Shown here: piece after piece, positions 6,686-10,666 of the stretch
Layout of the letters: each line of letters opens with the position of its first letter
Numbering within the stretch: the stretch's first letter is position 1
NCBI GenBank assembly: GCA_002496475.1
Contig: DAJV01000036.1
Location: 1-10,666 of the forward strand
Direction of reading: 5' to 3'
Origin: Vulcanisaeta sp. UBA163
GTDB taxonomy: Archaea > Thermoproteota > Thermoprotei > Thermoproteales > Thermocladiaceae
DNA length: 10,666 bases
The notes under the pieces: generated by a model
Databases searched by the model: none
Told to the model about the DNA's origin: nothing
The model's input: the letters and a program-made list of their open reading frames with translations, nothing else
Position numbers and translations under genes: made by a program

Positions 6686-6706
6686 ACCAAGTCCAAGTTA
6701 TATCAT

Positions 6707-6718
6707 GTATATATAAGC
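6707..6718 (-). promoter_or_regulatory. Putative cimA promoter (TATA box)
   Basis: Minus-strand GCTTATATATAC is a strong TATA-like box. Spacing predicts transcription from about 6687, two or three bases before the ATG at 6685 and about 24 before the ACG at 6663. The same 6698-6720 stretch carries 6-bp inverted TTATAT/ATATAA arms, but these are low in complexity. Confidence 0.55.
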
Positions 6719-6776
6719 ATTACCTTACAACAATAATATATTAAGGACCGTACTAATTAATATAGAAATTAAGTGC

Positions 6777-6917
6777 ATGATAACTAGGAAACCGCACAAC
6801 CGCATAATTATTCCCGGGAAGCGTTATTTAAGTATAATAATGAGATTAGGTCCTGAGGACCTAATGGGGTCTAGGCTTCAGGACCTAGTGCAGGGTGTTT
6901 GCCGCGGTATTGCATGA
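6777..6917 (+). CDS. Small ORF of 46 codons, uncertain
   Basis: An ATG at 6777 opens a 46-residue reading frame in the cimA-leuD intergenic region. A TATA-like TAATTAATATAG (6752-6763) is centred about 20 nt before it, roughly at leaderless distance. The product is basic at the N-terminus (MITRKPHNR) and contains RLGPEDLMGSRLQDLVQGV in the second half. I recognise no family and see no signal peptide or membrane segment. After the TGA the same frame stays open for a further 23 codons. The frame runs through the palindromes at 6811-6820 and 6845-6888, so the peptide may be a by-product of an RNA or operator element. It could be a leader, a gene remnant or chance. Confidence 0.25.
   Translation: MITRKPHNRIIIPGKRYLSIIMRLGPEDLMGSRLQDLVQGVCRGIA
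6845..6888. repeat. Cluster of inverted repeats able to form alternative hairpins (candidate structured RNA or operator)
   Basis: A perfect 10+10 bp inverted repeat (ATTAGGTCCT / AGGACCTAAT, one central base, 6845-6865) is followed 24 bp on by a second copy of AGGACCTA (6880-6887). The 5' arm TAGGTCCTGA (6847-6856) also pairs perfectly over 10 bp with TCAGGACCTA (6878-6887), and CTAGG/CCTAG (6871-6875 / 6884-6888) gives a third pairing, so the pairings are mutually exclusive. A 10-bp palindrome TTCCCGGGAA sits at 6811-6820. The rest of the 6664-7043 interval holds only promoters and the small ORF; nothing else is recognisable. The repeats are seen directly; RNA switch versus double DNA operator is open. 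Confidence 0.45.
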
Positions 6918-7005
6918 TTCGCATGGATACTGTCGTTATTGATTAACGCGCACGCCCTTCTTCCCTGCTTTACCTACGTGGCGAACTAATTATAAATATT
7001 CGAGA

Positions 7006-7013
7006 TATATAAA
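7006..7013 (+). promoter_or_regulatory. Putative leuD promoter (TATA box)
   Basis: TATATAAA within GATATATAAAG lies about 34 nt before the GTG start of leuD. The expected start of transcription is near 7035, leaving a leader of under 10 nt. leuD therefore seems to have its own promoter, downstream of the inverted-repeat cluster. Confidence 0.55.
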
Positions 7014-7043
7014 GCTTAAATATATTCATTAAGTGCCTTTACT

Positions 7044-7553
7044 GTGGGGTCTAGGGAATTCATAGTTGAGGGACCCGTGATTAAGGTTGGAGATAACATA
7101 GATACTGACGTGATAATACCTGCCAGGTACCTCGTTTACACAGACCCATCAATACTCGCCAAGCACGCAATGGAGCCATTAATACCAAACTTCCTCGAGA
7201 AGGCCAGTAAGGGTGTGATCCTAGTTGCAGGTAGGGGCTTCGGCATGGGCTCAAGTCGTGAGCAGGCAGCCATGGCCTTAAAGGCGGCTGGCGTTAGGGC
7301 CGTGCTCGCCGAATCTTTTGCGAGGATATTCTATAGAAATGCCATTAACAATGGATTACCAATCCTCGTGGTGCCCGGCGTCAGTAAGGAGGTTAATGAG
7401 GGAGACTTCGTGAGAATTAACGTGAGTGCTGGTGAGGTGGTAATCAATAATGGCCAGAAGGTGCTTAGGGCAAGGCCGATAACGGGCATGGCCCTCGAGA
7501 TACTAATCAGTGGCGGATTACTTGAGTATGTCAAGTCGCGCTATGGATCATGA
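7044..7553 (+). CDS. leuD: 3-isopropylmalate/(R)-citramalate isomerase small subunit
   Basis: Small (swivelling) subunit of the heterodimeric aconitase-type isomerase; with LeuC it interconverts 2- and 3-isopropylmalate in leucine synthesis and, in citramalate-using organisms, citramalate and 3-methylmalate. The protein has 169 residues, normal for the archaeal type. Seen: DNIDTDVIIPARYL (17-30), the substrate-specificity loop YLVY (29-32), GRGFGMGSSREQAA (63-76) and FARIFYRNAINNGLP. In published work on archaeal enzymes the loop YLVY marks isopropylmalate/citramalate isomerases and YLRT homoaconitases, so this copy is probably not a lysine-pathway homoaconitase. The start is the GTG at 7044, near the expected transcript start; no in-frame ATG is better placed. 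Its partner leuC is not adjacent but lies 1.4 kb away on the other strand. Confidence 0.93.
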   Translation: MGSREFIVEGPVIKVGDNIDTDVIIPARYLVYTDPSILAKHAMEPLIPNFLEKASKGVILVAGRGFGMGSSREQAAMALKAAGVRAVLAESFARIFYRNAINNGLPILVVPGVSKEVNEGDFVRINVSAGEVVINNGQKVLRARPITGMALEILISGGLLEYVKSRYGS

Positions 7554-7569
7554 CTAATATAGGGTTCAG

Positions 7570-7581
7570 CATGGGCCCATG
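7570..7581. repeat. 12-bp palindrome after leuD
   Basis: CATGGGCCCATG is a perfect 12-bp palindrome beginning 16 nt after the leuD stop. No T-run follows directly, so it is not a typical terminator. It may be chance. Confidence 0.2.
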
Positions 7582-7624
7582 TTGGCTGTGAAACTACGGA
7601 GAGAGTGCCTAATAAATTAGTCTG

Positions 7625-7632
7625 TATAAATT
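7625..7632 (+). promoter_or_regulatory. Putative promoter of the unknown acidic-tail gene
   Basis: TATAAATT is centred about 25 nt before the ATG at 7654, which fits a leaderless transcript. A second, weaker AATAAATTA at 7611-7619 would instead give a 14-nt leader containing GGGTGGT. Confidence 0.5.
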
Positions 7633-7653
7633 AATAATGGTGGGTGGTTGAGT

Positions 7654-8484
7654 ATGGGCGCTCCTAATAATATTGAGGCACAGGAACTGTGGCGTAGAGT
7701 GCTCAATTGGATTAACGAGAGGGACGTAAGGAAGGTATACATAAGGCTTGACAGGGGTAGGAGTGTTAGGTGCGAGGCCTGGTCTTACGAAAGGCATAAA
7801 CTACTGATTAGTGCCGGGAGGGATAGGTCGAAGGTCGTGGAGGGCGAGGCCCATGTATACGTGAAGGCGCCGATTAAGTATCTAAGAGAATTAAGTGGCA
7901 TAATTACGGGCTTCATGCGTAGTGAGGGCCGTAAATACGGCTTCATAAGTTTCAGCGCGCCATTAAGCGTTACTAGGCGATACGCGCCGTCACCCAACAT
8001 ATATAGGTACTCCCTTGAGGACTCGCTGGAGAGGGTTAAGGAGGTCATAAGGAATTCCATGGCCGACTCAGTGGCACTACACCTAAACACGAGTGAGTAC
8101 CTGGGTGGTGCCATAGGTACTGAGGAGTACGTGTTTACCGATGGGAGGGTTTCAATAAATGAGGTGGCGATGTTTAGCGGCGTCAGGGCGCAGCATAATG
8201 CCAATTTCTCAATAGATGTGAAGGGTTCCACCTGGTCCATAGTGCTTGATGAACTCTTTGGGACTTATGAAACCATCGCACAGCCAATACACGTATATGC
8301 ACCCAGGGCCCTATGGGACCCAATAATCAACAGCATTAAGGAGGCATTGGGCGGTAGGGAGTTGTTCATCATAAATGAGGATGAGGAGTTAAGGGATAAG
8401 GAGGAAGAAAACCTGGAATTAGATGAATGGAATGAGGAAAGCGATGAATCAAGTAACGACTTCTTCACCATTGGTCTGAATTGA
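7654..8484 (+). CDS. Conserved-looking protein of unknown function with acidic C-terminal tail
   Basis: A 276-residue soluble protein that I cannot assign to a family. The first 240 residues look like a folded alpha/beta domain: an N-terminal helix (AQELWRRVLNWINERD), alternating strands (KVYIRLDRG, AHVYVKAP, YGFISFSAP), a helix rich in charged residues (LEDSLERVKEVIRNSM), and a strand-rich part around GTEEYVFTDGRVSINEVAMFSG (about 152-173). Residues 241-276 form a tail with 16 Asp/Glu in 36, ending in the hydrophobic tip FFTIGLN. No signal peptide or membrane segment is seen. I chose the ATG at 7654; the frame opens at a TTG at 7648, but the TATA box spacing favours the ATG. There is a faint resemblance in the YVFTDG region to TldD/PmbA N-domains that I do not rely on. 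Codon use matches its neighbours. Confidence 0.8.
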   Translation: MGAPNNIEAQELWRRVLNWINERDVRKVYIRLDRGRSVRCEAWSYERHKLLISAGRDRSKVVEGEAHVYVKAPIKYLRELSGIITGFMRSEGRKYGFISFSAPLSVTRRYAPSPNIYRYSLEDSLERVKEVIRNSMADSVALHLNTSEYLGGAIGTEEYVFTDGRVSINEVAMFSGVRAQHNANFSIDVKGSTWSIVLDELFGTYETIAQPIHVYAPRALWDPIINSIKEALGGRELFIINEDEELRDKEEENLELDEWNEESDESSNDFFTIGLN

Positions 8485-8488
8485 ATCA

Positions 8489-8893
8489 CTAATATTGCGG
8501 AGTTTCTGAGGACCCGACCCTGTTAATGTCACCATCAATGAATCTCCGCTCACCACTACCCACCGCCAAGATAGCAATGTCCAACTCCTCGCATAGCTTA
8601 TATAACTGCGTCGCAAGTAACGTCATTACTCTTCCTATCACCAGTCACCACGATAACGCACAGTACTTGGCGCCACGTACTCCCTAACCGTACTCCCAGC
8701 CATACCAAGCTGGACCAGGTATCGCTGTCCGGTGGTGACCATAGCGACAAAGCCCTAGCCAGATTGAGTGGTATTAGTACTTGCTACCTCTCGGTTTCGA
8801 AGCCATATTAACCAGCGCCGCCATTATCCCCATCCTTGGTCTCACCTCTACCCTCACCACCATGACCAACCACTCAGATGCGCCTAATAACAT
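8489..8893 (-). pseudogene. Probable frameshifted gene remnant, faintly VWA-like
   Basis: No long frame is open here, yet three successive minus-strand frames read like one protein. They are MLLGASEWLV to PRGSKY (8893-8774), then VLIPLNLARALSLW to VIVVTGDRKSNDV (8780-8598), then LYKLCEELDIAILAVGSGERRF to PQY with a stop (8626-8489). The first and third share a frame and the second is shifted, so at least two indels would be needed; GMAGSTVREYVAP in the remaining frame suggests more. From the ATG at 8893 to the stop is 405 nt. The stop lies 4 bp from the convergent gene's stop, and a TATA-like box lies about 25 nt before the ATG, both marks of a former gene. VVVTGDRKSND followed by ELDIAILAVGSG resembles the core strands of von Willebrand A-type domains, but this is weak. 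Confidence 0.45.
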
Positions 8894-8912
8894 ACATACG
8901 TCCAATCCTACC

Positions 8913-8922
8913 TACCTTAAGT
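8913..8922 (-). promoter_or_regulatory. Putative promoter of the gene remnant
   Basis: Minus-strand TACTTAAGGT is centred about 25 nt before the ATG at 8893, leaderless spacing. It abuts the 22-bp palindrome at 8920-8941. Confidence 0.35.
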
Positions 8923-8941
8923 ATTAATAATTATTAATACT
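8920..8941. repeat. 22-bp perfect palindrome between leuC and the gene remnant
   Basis: Two 11-bp arms, AGTATTAATAA and its exact reverse complement, meet with no spacer. The element lies 41 bp after the leuC stop and immediately upstream of the remnant's TATA-like box, the position of an archaeal operator. As RNA it would also form an A/U-only hairpin downstream of leuC. It is A/T-only apart from the outer G/C pair, so chance is more likely than for a mixed sequence of the same length. Confidence 0.4.
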
Positions 8942-8982
8942 AGTTTTGTGGGTGAACCAAGGTATTTAATAAGTCCTAATCC

Positions 8983-10233
8983 TCACGCCAAGTACTTCCT
9001 AGGGTCAACGAACTTCCCGTTAAGTGCGGCTGCCGCTGCCACGGCGGCGTTGGCCAAGTAAACCCTGCCCTCGGGCGAGCCCATCCTACCCCTGAAATTC
9101 CTACTACCCGTGGATATAGCCACTTCCCCAGGCCCAACAAGTCCAAAGTGACCACCTAGGCATGGGCCGCAGGTGCCGTAGGTCACCACACAACCTGCCC
9201 TTACCAAAGTGTCTATGTAGCCTAGCTCTGACGCCTTTATGTAGATCTCGCGTGAGGCTGGGATTACAACGCACCTACTCCTCACTCTGTCATTTCTTAG
9301 TATCTTTGCCGCAACCTCAATGTCGCTGAGCCTGCCATTCGTGCATGAACCTATGAAAACGTAGTCCACATCCAATCCCTCAACCTCACTTATTGACTTA
9401 ACATTATCAACACTGTGCGGCGCTGCCACGAGTGGTTCAAGCCTATTCAATTCAATATCATACCCATCGGCATACTTGGTACCTGGGTCAGGGGTTATTG
9501 GTTTAATATCCACCCCCCTCTTCTCCTTAATGTGGTTAATGGTCTCGCTGTCGGGTACAAACATGGCTGCATCAAGACCCAGTTCAATACCCATGTTCGA
9601 CACAGTTGCCCTATAATCCATTGGAAAAGCCCTAGGTTCTTCCACAATGAATTCTGCGGACTTACCATTAAGTCCCTCAGCCCTAAATACACTAAGTAGG
9701 TGAAGTACGACGTCCTTACCATAAACCCCCAGGCTCGGTTTACCAAGCACCCTAATCCTAAAGGGTTCTGGAACTACTAGCCAAGTCTTCCCTGTTATGA
9801 CTATGGCAGCAACATCGCTGGCGCCAAGTCCCTGCGCGAAGGCACCAACGGCACCAACAGTCGTTGTGTGGCTATCAGCAGCCATAACCACTTGCCCAGG
9901 CAATGCATAATGATCAAGTAGTAATTGGTGCAGGATTCCATCACCAACATCATGGAAGAACTTAACATTGGCTGTTTTCGCGAATTTCCTAAGCCCAACC
10001 TGTATTTCAGCAGCTCTTTCAGTTGGTGGTGGTGCCAAGTGATCGAAGGCCAATACGAACCTATTGACGTCCCAAACCCTAACGGTGCCCATTCTCTCCA
10101 TGACCTCAACCACGTGATAACCGGTGAGGTCGTGGAATGCTGCCAAGTCAACGCTTATTTCCACAACATCACCAGGGCTTACGGATTTACCTGATGCCCT
10201 ATTGAGTATCTTCTCAGTTAGTGTTAGGCCCAT
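8983..10233 (-). CDS. leuC: 3-isopropylmalate/(R)-citramalate isomerase large subunit
   Basis: Large, [4Fe-4S]-carrying subunit of the aconitase-type isomerase; pairs with LeuD for leucine and, with citramalate, isoleucine synthesis. The protein has 416 residues, normal for the archaeal LeuC/HacA group. Seen: DHLAPP (64-69), HDVGDGILHQL (94-104), MAADSHTTTVGAVGAFAQGLGASD (117-140), FIGSCTNGR with cluster ligand Cys297, GTCGPCLGGH with Cys355 and Cys358, and STGSRNFRGRMGSP (375-387), the substrate-binding arginine region. All three cluster cysteines are present. The ATG at 10233 begins with the usual LTEKIL and fits a leaderless promoter. Homoaconitase of lysine synthesis is the main alternative, since large subunits do not separate well by motif, but LeuD's YLVY loop in the same locus favours isopropylmalate/citramalate. 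Confidence 0.93.
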   Translation of the reverse strand: MGLTLTEKILNRASGKSVSPGDVVEISVDLAAFHDLTGYHVVEVMERMGTVRVWDVNRFVLAFDHLAPPPTERAAEIQVGLRKFAKTANVKFFHDVGDGILHQLLLDHYALPGQVVMAADSHTTTVGAVGAFAQGLGASDVAAIVITGKTWLVVPEPFRIRVLGKPSLGVYGKDVVLHLLSVFRAEGLNGKSAEFIVEEPRAFPMDYRATVSNMGIELGLDAAMFVPDSETINHIKEKRGVDIKPITPDPGTKYADGYDIELNRLEPLVAAPHSVDNVKSISEVEGLDVDYVFIGSCTNGRLSDIEVAAKILRNDRVRSRCVVIPASREIYIKASELGYIDTLVRAGCVVTYGTCGPCLGGHFGLVGPGEVAISTGSRNFRGRMGSPEGRVYLANAAVAAAAALNGKFVDPRKYLA

Positions 10234-10243
10234 TGGTTTTCTT

Positions 10244-10264
10244 CAATATATAGTATTTATATTG
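10244..10264 (-). promoter_or_regulatory. leuC promoter with overlapping inverted repeat
   Basis: Minus-strand ATAAATAC (10260-10253) is centred about 24 nt before the leuC ATG. It lies inside CAATATA (10244-10250) and TATATTG (10258-10264), perfect 7-bp inverted arms with a 7-bp spacer, so a regulator bound there would cover the TATA box. The sequence is A/T-rich and the repeat could be fortuitous. The rest of the 10234-10341 interval shows nothing else. Confidence 0.45.
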
Positions 10265-10341
10265 ATTACCTTATAATACAGAAGCTATGAATTATCGTAA
10301 TGAAATCCATGAATAAGTTATAACAGTAATTAATGAACTAT

Positions 10342-10666
10342 TTATGTGGGCGTGGATATCCCTGAACTCAATGATAAACGCCATAGGTAATTTAAGAAGT
10401 CGTCAATGTCCTTTTCGAGTTCCTTAATTTCTTCATCAGTCACATGAGACCACCTAGACTGGGCCTTAACAAACTCCCTTAATGGCTTACGCAGACTCTT
10501 ATCAATATACATATCGCTAGGCGGATTTATGATTAACCTATCACGATCCCATTCATACAGCGGGAAGTAGCCTGTCTCTGCGGCCAGCCTGGCTACCTCA
10601 ATCATCTTCTCATCAGGAAATCCCCAGCCGGGCGGGCATGGCGCCAGTACGTGTATGAAGGCCGGG
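10342..10666 (-). CDS. porB: 2-oxoacid:ferredoxin oxidoreductase beta subunit, C-terminal part (probably PorB)
   Basis: The last 107 or so residues of a thiamine-diphosphate subunit that oxidatively decarboxylates pyruvate (or a related 2-oxoacid) to acyl-CoA with ferredoxin as acceptor. The visible start AFIHVLAPCPPGWGFP is a hallmark of POR/VOR beta subunits (usual form SPCPTGW or PPGWG). It is followed by EVARLAAETGYFPLYEWD and a C-terminal helical stretch with RKPLREFVKAQSRW (family typical KKPVEEYLKLQGRF) and a final helix of IDDFLNYLWRL type. The gene continues past the right edge. It lies upstream of leuC on the same strand with 108 bp between, but leuC has its own promoter. Pyruvate specificity is inferred; a 2-oxoisovalerate enzyme is possible. 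Confidence 0.85.
   Translation of the reverse strand, partial: PAFIHVLAPCPPGWGFPDEKMIEVARLAAETGYFPLYEWDRDRLIINPPSDMYIDKSLRKPLREFVKAQSRWSHVTDEEIKELEKDIDDFLNYLWRLSLSSGISTPT

Noticed and set aside
6837..6888. Possible C/D box small RNA (ATAATGA then CTGA)
   Set aside because: The C box has a mismatch, no convincing C' or final D box follows at normal spacing, and the CTGA is explained by the palindrome.
7637..7651. Micro-ORF MVGG before the unknown gene, resembling the cimA leader (ATGGTRGGTGGT in both)
   Set aside because: The strongest TATA box here starts transcription at or after this ATG, and the shared sequence is likely just GGTGG-type ribosome-binding sequence.
8265..8489. Minus-strand 74-codon serine-rich frame
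   Set aside because: It is the antisense of the acidic tail (Glu/Asp codons read as Ser/Phe), not a gene.
9415..9746. Overlapping frames within leuC on both strands
   Set aside because: leuC is intact with all cluster cysteines; these frames are shadows.
1..10666. Search for CRISPR arrays, tRNA genes, insertion sequences or long direct repeats
   Set aside because: No regularly spaced repeats, no tRNA T-arm/anticodon pattern, no transposase motifs and no long duplicated segments were found by eye.

Overview
The window looks like a chromosomal segment of a hyperthermophilic crenarchaeon, most likely a Thermoproteaceae member of the Vulcanisaeta/Caldivirga type. This is inferred from AGG/ATA-rich coding, many promoters with an A/T-rich TATA-like box about 25 nt before the start codon (leaderless transcripts), occasional GGTG-type Shine-Dalgarno sequences before internal genes, and the protein families present. 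I see no tRNA, rRNA, CRISPR or insertion sequence.

Layout. 1-1445: the Fe-S assembly genes sufB (partial, minus) and sufC (plus) diverge from a 116-bp region in which a 7+7 bp inverted repeat brackets the sufC TATA box. 1486-2808: dihydroorotase (pyrimidine synthesis), convergent with the next block. 2832-4930 (minus): aspartate kinase and aspartate-semialdehyde dehydrogenase form a translationally overlapping pair, the common entry to threonine, methionine and isoleucine. 5113-about 6663 (minus): (R)-citramalate synthase, the threonine-independent entry to isoleucine. 6664-7043: a 380-bp intergenic region with the cimA and leuD promoters, a small ORF and a cluster of strong inverted repeats that could form alternative hairpins. 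7044-7553: leuD. 7654-8484: a protein of unknown function with a very acidic C-terminal tail. 8489-8893 (minus): what appears to be a frameshifted pseudogene with its promoter preserved. 8983-10233 (minus): leuC. 10342-10666 (minus): the C-terminal end of a 2-oxoacid:ferredoxin oxidoreductase beta subunit, probably porB.

How the genes work together. CimA condenses pyruvate and acetyl-CoA to citramalate. LeuC/LeuD can isomerise both isopropylmalate (leucine) and citramalate (isoleucine). AK/Asd begins the competing threonine route to isoleucine. PorB belongs to the enzyme that interconverts pyruvate and acetyl-CoA, which are CimA's substrates. The block from about 2.8 kb to the right edge is therefore largely branched-chain and aspartate-family metabolism around pyruvate.

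The most notable anomalies are the 5' ends of aspartate kinase and cimA. In both, the promoter points to an ATG whose frame dies after a few codons, while the enzyme frame has no good start codon. Other points of interest are the alternative-hairpin region upstream of leuD, several near-perfect palindromes placed at promoters, and the unknown acidic-tail protein beside the decayed gene.
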